DNA of 64,000 nt, from assembly GCA_025174535.1 (NCBI GenBank), contig JALBUN010000019.1, positions 62,001 through 126,000 on the forward strand, in the 5' to 3' direction. The position numbers were made by a program, and so were the translations under genes. Positions within the stretch are counted from its first letter, which is position 1. Each line of letters starts with the position of its first letter. A model generated the notes under the pieces. It saw only the letters and a program-made list of their open reading frames with translations. It did not search any database and was not told the DNA's origin. Origin of the DNA: Cantharellus purpuraceus (lineage: Eukaryota; Basidiomycota; Agaricomycetes; Cantharellales; Hydnaceae). This document shows positions 13,346 through 26,018 of this stretch, piece after piece.

Positions 13346-16300
13346 TCAGTTACAATAGATTGTGATGGATGCCGGTGAGATTGTATCCATCTGCTGAAAG
13401 TCTAATCTTTCAACGTGGTGCGATCCTTACCTGCTCGGTCAAGATACGTATAGATAGCCTGGATCGCTACAGCCATTCCGGCCTCCTGGATTACAAAAGA
13501 AGAGATAATCAGGGATGCCCGCATACCTTTCACACAACTCATGATAATCGGCTTACCTGTCGTATGCGTTCTCCCACGGCAGCTGCTTTCTCAATCATGA
13601 TGCTGACGAGGACGCACCGTCAACCATCGAGACAGTGGGCGTTGTAGGTCATGTGACTCACCGATCGGTTGTCGCCTTCTTCAAAGCATCTGCAAGGTCT
13701 GCAGAGTGCAGACCGGGAATCTTCAAACCCACCTGCATAAACATTGGAATTACCGCTTCTCACTCGAGTCTCATAATACGAATGAGCGCACCCCAAGTCG
13801 CTGCACCCGCGACGCCCAGAAGAATTGATCGCTGCACACGACATATGAGCCTTTGCTATTAAACAGTCTGGCAAGAATTAAGACACTCACCCAAACCATG
13901 GCTTTATCAGCGTCGGAATACCGGCTATACTCGCACAGATAAGCACCCAAAATCCGAAAGAGCACAAGCGCAGACCTCGTAAACTAGCTCCTGTTGTGCC
14001 GGCACCACCATGGTGCAGTGCTGCATCTACCTGGGGAAATAGCCAACTAGAATAATGTATCAGTATCGCCCTCCCGTGCAGCGTTAGATATCGATACTAC
14101 GCACTCATGTGGCACAGTGTCGGTCTGATGCGAGCATGGTAGTCAGTGTCTGGAATGAAGTATAGAGAACGACAAGACGTGCGGCGTGAATCTCCGGGGG
14201 AAACTCAATCTCTGGTCCTATATCCGTATCCATACGTGACGACCACCCTTTTGAAAGGATGGCTCTTACATCACCTACGGCGAGCAAGCTCACTCAGCAT
14301 GAAGTACTGGCTGAGAAACGGACAACAATATGCACTTTTCAAAACAGCTTTAACGATACTCTTTGCGATCGCACTTGGATGCGGTACTGTGATGCTCCCA
14401 AATCCAATGTACACCAGCGGTTTGTTCTCCGCCCGTGCGCGCATGATGAATTGCAAAAGCGCTTCCGAGGGGGTCCAATTCAGCTCGGGGTTATCCAAGA
14501 ACCAACTGCACAGTCCATTGTCATTTCAAATTCTTAAATCGCTAACGGTTCAAAACATACAATCCCGTGATCGTGATCTGGTCACCCCAATCAAGTGGCT
14601 TCGGCACCACCGTCTGTACGACTCGAGTCAGTATCTCAGACTTACACGAGACACGATGCAACTACACACCGGCGAGAAATTATACAAGAAAGGAATTTTC
14701 GCCTGCGCCAAATGTCCCATATCTGTCGCACGCAGGCCGAGACGTTTCTTTCGCCACCTATTGATCTGTCCAGATGTCCCGAACCAGAAAACATTGTCGA
14801 ATAAAACATAACTGGATGAAAAAGGGTCAGGATCAGCCAGAGGACGGAGCGCCTCCAACGGTTGAGCTTACGATGCGATATTGAAGCGCGCAGAGTTCTC
14901 GACGGGCGGGCTGATGAATGGGTGGGGGTATTGTGCCGTTCTGGACCATGGCATCGTGAAGGCACGGAAATATGGGATACCTAGACAAGGATGAGCCAAG
15001 GACGAGGGTCAGCTGAAGGGGACACACTAAGAGCTTCCGCGATATGAACTCCAGCCATGGCAGGTGGACTCTCGATCAACACCTCCGCGTCCTTGCACTG
15101 TTCCCAGGCCTCGACGAGCACTGCACGAATACATTAATAATTGTACGCATGAAGTTAAAGAAGAGACTGACGTTCATCAATCCACGTCCGTAACTAGTCC
15201 TTCATTAGCACAGATGCCTTGAAAATAGCACAAATCAAAACTCACGTGGGAAATACTCTCCTTGAAAAACTGCGGAGAAAACATCTTGTGGTCCACGTTC
15301 AGCTTCATCAGCGCACCAGGATCGCCCCCGGCGGTCCGGTGCTCAATGCCCCACCCCTCCACCCACGTCTTATACTCGCCATGCGTCACAATCGTCACCG
15401 CGTGCCCCGCCGCACGCAGACCGAGCCCCAAAGCAATGTAGGGCTGCACGTCTCCCCGCGAGCCGATCGTGAGCATGACAAAGTGGCGGTGCGCGATTCC
15501 GTACGGGATCTCCGGAGGCACGTTGATGGGTTTAGCGAGGTGGGTCAACACGGCAGGCGGAAGCGTGCGACCGCGCAGCTGCGCCACCGTGCGTGAGAGC
15601 GGAGAGAGCAGCGACGTCGTCGGTGGATGAGTCTGCGCATGCGCGGGAGGGGGTCTTCCCTCCGACGGCGGCGACGAAGCCAACGAGGATGGGGGACTCG
15701 AGGACAGCACCGGTGTGTCGGGGAACGATTCAGCGCTCGTCTTCGATGCCGTAGTTACCGTCGACGCGAGCGACGATGAATGAAGAGGGGCTGGTATCGA
15801 CATGGCCGGCCGCAGTGGGCTTCCTTGCGCGTGTGGCAGCGTAGTACTGACTGGCATCGTCGCAGACGGCCTCAATGGCCCTACCCCCGCCCGGGGACTC
15901 AAGCTTGGACTTGGGCTCTGCTCCTGAGCACCTAATACTTCCCGCACCTTTCGCACAGCCTCGTCCCGGGCTTTCTCCTTTGAAAACTCGAAAAGCACGT
16001 CCTCATTCCCGTAAATCTGGAGCGCCATGCCCGAAGAGTGACACCGCGCTGGAACGGGGAGCACCGCACGTACATATGCGGTGGGGAAGCGTAGCTTGAC
16101 ATCCGATGCGGCGAAGAGGCGTGACCAGAAACAGATAAATCGCATGCTGATGACGAGTAGGCCGGACGTTGATATGGTGCGCGTGAGACTGCACTTGGTG
16201 ACTGAAAGCCAGTCGCAGAATTGTGTTACATTAAGAATCCGCCAAAAAGAGGAGATATACGCACTCCAAATATCCGTATCCCCCAGCCCAAATATCCGCC

Positions 16301-19300
16301 TGACCTCCCGTTCCCGACTTCGTCTCACGACCTCCCCTCCTGAGCTATCGGCCGAGGAAGTGCTTGCACTCCTCTCATTACTCCTCCGCCCCACATCGAC
16401 CTCCAGCCCGGGCTCCACAAACGTCAGTGGCCCGAAATCAACAATGGTCGCCGGCTTCGCAGCAGCAGCCGGCGCCTTCTGGGCGCGCTCGACGAGTTCT
16501 CCAAAGCGGGACCACACCGGCTCCGCACGGAGCAGCGCAAACTGGAGCTTGAAGCTGTGGGGTCGAGCCGGAGCTGACGCAGCAGTTGTCCCCCCCTTGC
16601 TGGCGCCTGCACCCAACTCGACCTTTGGACTCTCCCACCCCCGTGTAAGCGGACCAGCCGTGGTCAGCAACTCCTCACACGGATCCAATGTTTTTGCTGC
16701 TTGTTCCTCCTTCAAGCTACCCACTCTTTTCAACCCCAGTCCGCTCCCTGCACGCCTCGGGCCAGCCTCCTTCTCTCGTCCCGTCACTGATCCCTTTCGT
16801 CTCGTCTCTGCTCCTTTGACACCCGTCTCCCTTCCATGTCCCGTTCCCACACCCTCTCTGGACCGCTTCAATATCTCTTCCGCGACCCCAAAGTCAATAT
16901 CCGCTCCTATTCCCTCCCCAAATTCTCCCTCCCCTACACTCGTACGTCCCAAATCCAGCTGCAAAATGGTCGCTAAATTCTCCCTATAAGCACAAGGCCG
17001 CCGAATCGGGTAGCGCCAAGTTTCCATTTTGTGAAACGGAAAGAGACAGAATCCCAAAAAAAAAAAAATGCAAACCAGCCATCAGTGTGAATGCCCTACT
17101 TGCTATACCCCACTACTGCCACAGCAGCAGCAGAGTCCGCCCCTTAATCAAAGAAAGCACGTACCACGCATGTATCTTGTGATCCTCAATGCACCGCAGT
17201 GGAATACTGATGCGCACACCCTCATCCTGATCTGGCCCCGCGTCCTCTCCTTCCCCCTCGCCGGCTTCCCCGGTCTTGGTGCCTTCAGCCACGCGGGGCT
17301 GCGTCCCCCGCCCACGTCCCCGCTGACATCTGTACAAATACAACGCCGCCTGTACCTCCCTTCGCCACCCTAGTGCCGCCTCCTCTGTGTCATACTCGAC
17401 AGTGTCCTTCTTGATCCTGACGGGGGACGGGTCATCAGGGGAGAAGTCGGATAATGGCTCGGGGGACGCGGTCTTTTTTGCATGCGTATCGATATCGGGG
17501 TCTGAGTCGTCTTCGGAATCGGAATGTAGAGGGGAGGGGGAAGAGTGTATTGAGGAGGCAATAGACGCAGGGGAGCCAGAGGAGCGGGCGGGCGAGGGAA
17601 GGTGCGAGCGCTCCTGTTGTGCGGCGGACGACCCGCGAGTGTCGAATCTCTCCTTATCATCATCTGTGCTCTCCACACTCTTGTGAGTCTTTATCCCTGC
17701 TTCTTTTCCCCTTCTCGATCCAGACCCCGACACGGGCCGTGCCCCACCCAGCGATAACGAGGGGGTTTTCGCAGGCAATGTATGCTTTTTTCCTTTTCGT
17801 CTTTCCTCGTCCTCATGCTTGCTTTCATCACCCGTCTTCCCCTTTCCCTCGCCTGTGCGCTGACGCTTCTTCTCGCGTTTGGAAGGCCGCTTCTTCCCTG
17901 ACCGCGTCCCCTTCTGCTCCTTCGAATGAGCCCGCGGCTCTTCTGTTGCAATCTCGAATTCCAACGTGATGCGCCGCGGGTGTTGTGGATCAATTGGGTG
18001 GATCTTGCGGAAGGCCGATACTGTGTATGAGAGCGAGTGTTAGTGGCTTGTTTAATAAAAGTGTGGAATCAGGAAAAAATAGTAACGGGTAGCAAACGAC
18101 GAAGGATGAGAATGTGACATACATAGAACGGTACACAGCGGTCGCACGCGCGCGTGGTCGTCGCTGCGGCGAAATGTGGAAACCATGTCGTGGCTAAGTT
18201 CCATCCAAACTCTGGGGTGGAAGACAGGTAGACATGGCGAGAGCGAAGCCATTCAAAGCAAAGCAGCAGGGGCGAGGCATTTGCGACATCGTGCGCAGAT
18301 ACCAACACCAGTGCGAGGGTTAGACGCATGGCAGCACAGATGATGCAGATATAATCAGCACTCTCGAGATGACTCCTGTAACGAGCATCATTCACCTCCT
18401 TTTCTTCCTCCCTCCCTTCCCCACCCCCACAACTGCCGGCCCCGCGAGTAGCACCTGTGCGGCGGGGGCAAGGTCGGGGCGCGCACTAAGCAATGATGCG
18501 TGGAAGGCGAGGCGATGGGTCGTCAGATGGAGGACCCCCTACGGCGGGTGACCAGGTCAAGACATGTACAGCGACGAAATGTAAACCCCACGCACAAGAA
18601 TGGCTACATCTTGGAAAAAACTGGCGTCTGTCTCTGCAAGAAGTGTCTCCGCCTCGTCTCCCTGAGCAATGCCCCCAAACTCTTCAACGATGAGGGCTAC
18701 CTTTTGGTCTGCGCTGAGCACCGGAGGATCCGCGGCCGCTGAGTCAGCGTCGACAGGAACAGGGGCGGTGAATTGAGGAGCAACGTGCACTGGAGCGGGA
18801 GCCGACACTTGGGGCGCGTCGGCGACGGGCTGGATGAGGGGCGCGGGAGGCGGTGAGCGGACCAGTCCTCGCGCCGGCATTTTCTCATGACTCTCTTCTG
18901 CCAGAAACACGTCCTTCCCTTCCCCCTCGTCGTCACTGGCCCCCGGCTCTTCTTCACCCTCTTCTTCACCCGGGGACGTGCGATCATGCTTGCTGTCGCC
19001 TCCCAGACCCCCCTTTCGTCTTTTCAGCCACGACGATGCGCTCAAGAGTGTCCAGCGGTGCGGCGCGCCATGGCGCCACGTGCTGCGACGGGAGAGCGGC
19101 GCAGCGCCGGGGTCAATGTCGGGCGTGGTCTGCGCATGCTCTTCCTCCACATCTACCGGCGGCTGGGAAGGGTCATCCCCACGCATCCCCATCCGCGCCA
19201 GGTCATGTCCGAGGATGCACATCACATCCGGGTCAGTCTCCGCCTCTGCTTCCCCCTCCTCCTGGTCCGCACCTGCGTCTGCACTCTCCCCTTCTGCACC

Positions 19301-19522
19301 CGACACACCCTTGCGTCCCTGCGCGTGCGAATGGTGGTGCTGTGCGATCACGTCCGCAAACGCGGCCGCGCGGTTCAGGAGGCGGAAGAGCCACGGTTCG
19401 TCCGTGTGCGCCTCGTGCTGGTCGGGCTCGTGCTCCACGTCGCTCAGGCTCTCAGAGTCTGTTGGCGTCGGTGGCAATGGGTGCGCATGATGCACCCGTG
19501 CATGTGCGTGTGGAACGCTCAT
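13346..19522 (-). CDS. sterol 3-beta-glucosyltransferase (ATG26/UGT80 type)
   Basis: Transfers glucose from UDP-glucose to ergosterol-type sterols; Atg26-family proteins act at membranes and in some fungi in pexophagy. Twenty-one inferred exons total 4773 nt (1590 residues). The N-terminal third is acidic and low complexity. A first GRAM-like region follows ([20 protein letters not shown], then [20 protein letters not shown]), then a PH-like part ([21 protein letters not shown]). A second GRAM-like region ([18 protein letters not shown]) comes before the catalytic half: [115 protein letters not shown] and [17 protein letters not shown] (UDP-sugar box). Exons at 15193-15172 and 14124-14105 are 22 and 20 nt. 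The final exon, 13401-13346, is the least certain. Confidence 0.93.
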
Positions 19523-21689
19523 ACCGTGCTTGATAGGCCGTGTATAGTGCCAGTGGTGATGATGGTGGCGAGCACAGGGGAAAAGCGTGCTTCAGCGGTG
19601 CGCCAGTTGATAAGCACCGTGCTTACGGTACAGAATGCGACACCATATTATGCTTACACTGACTCCGGCGCGAGGAGTCTCGGGATGATGCGCATCCGCG
19701 ACGCCGTCTGACATATTGCATTTCCTCATGTCTCAGCGCCGATCAGACAGCGATCCTATCGGAGGGACAGCTGACTAAGTTACTTGGTCCGTTGACACCT
19801 GATGACTCTCCTCGGAGCAGTGCCCGTCTTGTGCATCAACGTGAGCGTGCATGTTGTATCAGAAAACTGGATTGTGTGCTTTATATTTTCGGCTAGTATT
19901 ACTTGCGGTATGTCAATCTATATGCTTCTCGGAATGACTGATGATCTCGAACATGCTGCACGTTAAGAGAGCTCAAATATAGAGCACTACCACTAGTGAA
20001 CAATTCATCGAACTGGAACGCCATACAGGCTGAGTAATGCCCCCGGCTTTCTCAGATTTTGGTCAGTTCATTCATTGCCGCTGGGCCCATCTGGGGGGTG
20101 CCATGGTTTGGGTTTGGAATCAGACACGATCGCACCATCACCCATTGAACAGGTCTCTGATGAGGTGATCTTCGTGTGATATGCGTGATGTAAGAAAGAA
20201 TATCATCTTACATGTCATACTGCGGCAGTTGCACACTAATCCGTGGCTGACATGTGCAAAGGCGACGTCCAGGCCTTACTTGTACAGGTGGTAGTTTCAG
20301 CGAGACTTGCGCATATATGCCCGTAACGTCCGGCCATGTCTTGAATTACCGCATCCAGAAACTTGCGCGCTACTTGGACTGCCGTCAGCATCAGTCACTC
20401 CCCTAGCCTTCCAACACAAAGCAACGGATAGGGCACTGTCTCGGCATGTCGATCTATCTCGACGGGCAAGCCACAGAGACGCACAGTGTATCGGCTCAGC
20501 CTCATGAATCAAGCCCCCCCTATTCATGGGTTCAAATCACTTACCCAAAGTGTGCTTGCTAAATGCATCCAAGACAATCGCCTTTCACGCTCCCTACCCA
20601 GCTCCTAATGTGCCGCACCTGTGAAGATTCCGACCATACCGGCGGCAACGTCCCCGCGGAACCAACCACCGCAAGTCTACAACCGGGCCAGCGCAGCCGC
20701 GTTGGTACTCCAGAGGAAGGCGGTGGCGGCAGCTCGCATCGCGAACACGGAACTGGTAGCGGGGGAGGTCCCGTGCCCGAACAAAGCGACCGGCAAGATC
20801 AACCGGCCACGGAAGAAAGGGCGCCTCGCCTCTGTGATTATTGCTGGAGTAAGTGTCACCGATAAAGCAGTGTCATACCTAGCTCTGTGGTCTATCACTT
20901 ATTACCTTCTGTATCTTGTAGAAAGCGGCCTCTCATGCAACGGGGAACAGCCATGTAATATCTGTAATGAGTTGCACACTTGCACATACACAATGGGAAA
21001 TTGAGGAGCGTCTGAGGCTGTGAAGTCGATGCCGATACCCACTCTTTCTTCATCCTCACTAGATTTGTCCGTGGATTGGTGGCTGGGTTTGTAGACCATG
21101 CGAGGATGATGCAGGAAATGTCTGCCACACGACCAGCACCACGCATCTAGAAGGGACAGGGCGATCAAGATTAGAACATGACAACCTCTTCCAACACATA
21201 CTGCATCCAACCCAGTATTAGTTTCCTCCTGCACAAGGCGCCTCAAGTCAGTGTCCTGGACAGGTCTTCTTAACCGTTTCTCCTTTGGGTTGTTGCAAGC
21301 CTACTCGCCCAACTCCCCTGCCAATACCCCAACTTCTTCAGTACATTCCTGATACATCGCAATGGAACCTGCTGTATACTCTCAGTACATGACTAATGAG
21401 GATTATTGGAGCCTTCATACAGTGAAAGACAGCAAGATACTCAGTCATCATTGACTCCCTGTGCTTTCATAGATTTTCCAAGATGATGATGTACAGGTGC
21501 TCCAAATCCTAATGCAATGTATACATCCTGCATCAGTATATCTTTGCATAAGCATAACTGGATACAAGGCATTGAATAATGGCTGCAATTGTAAGGGTTG
21601 GTGACTTAGTTCACACTATTTGTGTTCATATGATCAGAATGATCATATAGCTCCAGGGGGGGACAGCTCTCAGTCATCCCTGATGTTGT
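19523..21689. other. unassigned stretch between host genes and the transposon cluster
   Basis: Upstream side of the glucosyltransferase gene. Open frames at 20297-20527 (-), 20563-20865 (+) and 20902-21246 (-) show no motif I recognise. The last has one hydrophobic segment and an acidic patch and might be an exon remnant, but no splice chain could be built. A short stretch near 21690 resembles part of the Gyp-H 3' region at about 40930. Confidence 0.35.
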
Positions 21690-22108
21690 CATGGCATCCT
21701 CATCCAATAAGATGGATGAGGAGGCAACTGCTAATGCAGTGTCTCAGTCAAGGTCACAATTGAGTTTAAGGAGGAAGAGGAAGTGGAATGGAGACAGAAG
21801 GAGGAAGAGGAAGTGGAACAGAGATGGAAGGAGGAAGAGAAAGTGGAATGGAGATGGAAGGACGAGGAAGCAGAATGGAGATGGAAGGAGGAAAAGGAAG
21901 CAGAATGGAGATGGAAGGAGGAAGTGGAAGTGGAAAGGAGACAGAAGGAGGATGAGGAAGTAGAATGAGCCCACAAGGTCAAGGAGCTGGAGGCTGTATG
22001 GAGGCTGTGAAGTTGAAGGAAGTGGAGGAGCAGGTGTGCAAACTAGAGGCTACTATGGAGGTAGAGGAGGAGGTGACTGGAGTGGAGGTGACTAGTCACC
22101 CAGGGAGT
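21690..22108 (+). pseudogene. fragment of the Gyp-Z extra gene (copy E)
   Basis: From about 21765 the sequence repeats the Glu/Lys/Trp-rich coiled-coil unit of the Gyp-Z extra gene (KEEEEVEWRQ-like repeats, then a VEEQVCKLEATMEVEEEV stretch). It ends abruptly at 22108 after the TSHPGS-equivalent codons, where an LTR-T sequence begins. Neither the zinc-cluster region nor any gypsy pol is attached, so this is a broken remnant. A stop interrupts the coiled coil around 21966. Confidence 0.6.
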
Positions 22109-22110
22109 TG

Positions 22111-22891
22111 TGTATGGGAACTGGTTTTCTCTTAAAAGATCTTGTTTAAAGTCCCGAAACTGTACAATTTCGCTTCATGGCCTTAAAATATCAACATATA
22201 TGTGCTGTTTTCTCTTGATTCAGGGCCATTCAAATATTCTCTATTTTTTCATATTTTTTCGGGAATTTTCCATGCAGAAATGAGTCCACAACCTTGTTGT
22301 TCTGCTGGGCAAAGTTTTGGGACCCACATGGACCCACAAACCTTCACAGATGTCACCAGCTTCAAAGTCAGCTGGAGTCACCCAGACAACTGACTCATTT
22401 TTGATCACATGACTCATTTCAATCTCTGACTCAATCTGGTCACCACTGCCAGTAAATGCTCAATATCTTTGCAACCACTGCACCTCCTGACTCCATTTTC
22501 AGTGGAGAGTTCAATAGAAGCTGTGCCTATCCATAGCTGTGCCAATCATCCCGGGAAACAAAGTATTGACCGAGTTATTTGGGTAATGGTGACTCATGCA
22601 ATGACTCCTGTGATTACTCATACTATGACTCCTGCTCTGAGTCACACTATGACTCCATTCATGACTCATGCCATGAGTCAGAGCAAATCCAAGCAGCTCA
22701 TTGGCTAGGAAACTTCCACCCCCTTCTCACATATTCCACTAGCTTCCAGTAGTTTCCATCTATTAATAGGTAGAAGTTTCCAGTAGTATTAGTCAGCTCC
22801 TGTAAATACAATATAAAAGGAGCCCATCCTGCGTCTGAATAAATAACCATTTCTACCCCATCATTTGCACATCAGTGTGACTAGAGTGACA
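22111..22891 (+). repeat. LTR-T long terminal repeat, plus orientation
   Basis: Begins TGTATGGGAAC and ends near GACTAGAGTGACA. An inverted homologue lies at 24599-23807 and a partial direct copy follows at 24600. It contains a dense set of TGACTCA-type sites (22380-22685) and a TATAAAAGG box near 22812. The body it belonged to is not identifiable here. Confidence 0.6.
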
Positions 22892-23806
22892 TACAGTGTC
22901 ATCCTCTATATCTCAGTAACTGTTGATTGTCCAGTTCAAGGGTCGCTTACAGTTGTGTAACTGTATTTGATTGCACTCGAAGTAGTGATTGTCCTGCTTT
23001 GGGCGTGAGTGTAGTATCTACCTCGCTGACTACGAATCTACAGGGTGAGATTGTCTGTCGATAGTCCTGCCATTAGTGCTCTTGTTTAAGTTACTAGTGT
23101 GTACTGCCTTTGCAGAGCATTAGGATCTTGAACTTGTGTGAAGCAGTTGCTAGACTACTTCACACATTGCTGTTACCTGCTTCTGAGTGCCACTGGTTGG
23201 ACGGTTGGATTCATCCACCTACTTCCTTTAGCCTCTAAGTGCATTCCCCTCTTTTTGGAATATCTGGACCCCTAAGCATCCGTGAACTCTAGACTCTGGA
23301 AGTCTTATTCATTTCTTGCTGCTAAGAAATGTATTACCTTTCTGCGTATAGTCTGCATTGACCAATACAAAGGATTGTAACCAAAGTACAAACGTTAAAT
23401 CGTTTCTGGAGTTGTGCTGCAGCAGGGTTTGATATTCTTCTCAGCTGTTCATTCACGGAATTGTAGTGATTTAGAGTTTGCCCTAACACCATAATTTTGC
23501 GGGTTCCAAAACACCTTTAGCCTCTAAGTGCATTCCCCTCATTTTGGAATATCTGGACTCCTAAGTGTCCGTGAACTCTAGACTCTGGAAGTCATATTCA
23601 TTCTCTACTGCTAAGAAACGTATTACCCTCCTGTGTATCATCTGCATTGACCATTACAACGGATTGTAACCAAAGTACAAATGTTAAATTGTTTCTGGAG
23701 TTGTGCTGCAGCAGGGTTTGATATTCTTCTCAGCTGTTCATTCATGGAATTGTTCTGATTTAGAGTTTGCCCTAACACCATAATTTTGTGGGTTCCAAAC
23801 ACTGTG
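22892..23806. repeat. spacer between inverted LTR-T copies, with a 0.29-kb tandem duplication
   Basis: Two diverged copies of a segment beginning CCTTTAGCCTCTAAGTGCAT lie head to tail (about 23224-23512 and 23513-23801). Each ends in a CCATAATTTTG and GGTTCCAAA stretch. No protein-coding frame is recognisable. It could be leader sequence from the LTR-T element. Confidence 0.55.
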
Positions 23807-24599
23807 TGTCACTCTAGTCACACTGGTATGCAGAAGATGGGTAGAATAGGTTGAATATGTTACTATTTCAGAGGCAGAATGACCTCCTTATATATTGTAT
23901 TTACAGGGGCTGACTAATGGTTCTGGAATATTCTATCTATTAATAGATGGAAACTACTGGAAGGTTGTGGAAGGTGGAAGAAAGGGGTAGAATATTCCAA
24001 GCCAATCACAGGTTTTGATCACAGCACTAACACTGATCAGGAGCTGAATAATGGTTCTGGAATGTTCTATCTAATAATAGAAGGAAACAGCTAGAATGTT
24101 ATGGAAAGGGGTAGAATATTCCAAGGCAATCACCTGATCTGATCCCTGAACTAGGCACTGATCAGGCAAAAAGAAGGGTATCCACCCTGTTTTCTGCACT
24201 GGTTTGCATAGCCATGGATAGCCACATCTCAGGTGATGATCTCCATGGAAATTTGTGCCGTGAGAGGCTGTGGTTGTCAAGTTAGAGAATATTTATTGAT
24301 CAGAGACATCTGAGCTTGAATTCAGGCCAAATGCCTGGTCCAAGGGTGGGGTGCTGGTGGTGTGAAGGTTTGTGGGTGCCTATGGGTCCACAACTGTAGC
24401 ACAGCAGAATAAGAGCATTCTGAGCCAAGTTCTACATGGAATATTCCTGAAAAAATATGGAAAAATAGAGAACATTTGAATAAGTCCATTTCAGGTACAA
24501 GCACCTTGTATATGCTGATATTTAGGAATGGAAAAGCAAAGTATAGCACATTGGTGCTGTATGAATAGAATTTGATAGGGAAAAGGTGGTTCCCATACA
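23807..24599 (-). repeat. LTR-T long terminal repeat, minus orientation
   Basis: The reverse complement starts TGTATGGGAAC and ends ACTAGAGTGACA, matching 22111-22891 along most of its length. With the spacer it makes an imperfect inverted repeat with arms of about 0.8 kb. Confidence 0.6.
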
Positions 24600-25087
24600 G
24601 CTCCTCCTGACTCTATTTTTGGTGGAGAGTTCAACTGAAGCTGTACCTACCCATAACTATACCAATCAGCCCAGGAAACAGAGTATTGCTTGAGTTATTT
24701 GAGTAATGGTGACTCATGCTATGACTCTTACCATGACTCAGGCTATGACTCCTGCCATGACTCATATCTATTAATAGGTAGAAGGATTAGTCAGCTCCTG
24801 TAGATACAGTATATAAGGAGGCCATTTTGCCTCTGAATAAATAACCATTTCTACCCCATCATTTGCACATCAGTGTGACTAGAGTGACATACAGTGTCAT
24901 CCTCTATCTTAGTAACTGTTGATTACCAGTTCGGGGATCTTTTCCAGTTGTGTAATTGTACTTGATTGCACTCAAAGTAGTGATATTTCTGCTTTGGGCA
25001 TGAGTGTGATATCTGCCTCATGTGACTATGAATCTACAGGGTGAGATTGTCTGTTGATAGTCCTGCCATCAGTGCTCTTGTTTAAGT
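24600..25087 (+). repeat. partial LTR-T sequence, plus orientation
   Basis: Direct partial copy of 22486-23098, shortened internally. It includes the TGACTCA-rich block (24711-24770), the TATAAGGAGG box near 24811 and the TGACTAGAGTGACA end. Confidence 0.5.
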
Positions 25088-26016
25088 TACTGTCAGGGTT
25101 CATATGACTCAGTTTCTATTTTTAGTACCTTTCTTATCACCCCTATCAGCACAGCCTGTTAGGGTGTGCTCTCCTATCTCTCCCCTATTGTTTCCCTATC
25201 TTGGTTCCCCTATTCCTTGCATCATCTAGTATAAAGACCTTGCCTGGTGCAGCATGGTTTCCTCAGCTTGATCTCTGAGGATATCCGCTGTACCAGGTGA
25301 GTCCCATGTATTTATCAGTGACAAGTGTATAGACTGAGGATATCCGCTGTACCAGCTGGCATTATCTCTTATTGGCTCTCACTTATTGAGTATCTTGTTG
25401 TTGTGGCCTCATCATTGACTTACTCATCCTTGTTCTATTTTTGGTTCTTTTATTACTCATCACCTCCTATTCTTACAAAGATTACCCCTATCTGTCGCTT
25501 CATTTCTCCATGATTTCCCCATTAGTAGTTCAACTTCACATGCTTTGTCAGCTGGCTTGATCAGCATTTCTTGCATCATATCGCATTATTTGCTCCTCAT
25601 ATTGTGTTGTTGTGCCCTGGGGATTTGTATATAAAAGGGCACTAGTTTTTGCCTTTTGGATCAATCAACAAGTTTTCAGCCAACACTCTAAAGTCAAATT
25701 CCATGCTCTAAGTCTACGCTCTATGCTCTACACCACAATCCATCAGCTCTACACTGAGGTAAAGCACCTTGGTTCAATGATCGGATTTCCCTCCACCACC
25801 AAGAGGTTGCATCTCCTGAAACCAGCTTTCGTGTACCTCCTGACTGGGCTCCCCATTGTCATCCAGTCACAGAGCACGATCAACCATCTGGACTGTCCTT
25901 TTTGCTCCCCATCCTCCTCCAACCACAGAGCACTATTACACTTACCTATTACTCAGTGCTACCCCTACCCCTCGACCTGATTGTTCTTTGGTGTGCTGAA
26001 TAGCTGCATTACACAC
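25088..26016 (+). repeat. LTR-like sequence with TATA boxes
   Basis: Starts TGTCAGGGTTC and ends ...ATTACACA just before Gyp-Z copy A. It has TATAAAG near 25231 and TATATAAAAGGG near 25628, and a short direct duplication of GGATATCCGCTGTACCAG (about 25279 and 25338). The open frame 25612-25980 has no recognised domain. Assignment as an LTR rests on ends and promoter-like boxes only, with no second copy in the window. Confidence 0.35.
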
Positions 26017-26018
26017 TG

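Noticed and set aside
14146..14811. 221-residue plus-strand frame
   Set aside because: Lies across exons and introns of the glucosyltransferase on the opposite strand; no domain.
16081..16989. 302-residue plus-strand open frame
   Set aside because: It is antisense to the sterol glucosyltransferase exons, which are GC-rich and low complexity; no domain and no splice context.
18853..19711. Several long plus-strand frames opposite the glucosyltransferase N-terminus
   Set aside because: Overlapping frames of similar length on the strand opposite a real exon are shadows of biased composition.
21783..21968. Direct purine repeats considered as a CRISPR-like array
   Set aside because: Units are contiguous and coding, with no unique spacers; eukaryotic coiled-coil minisatellite.
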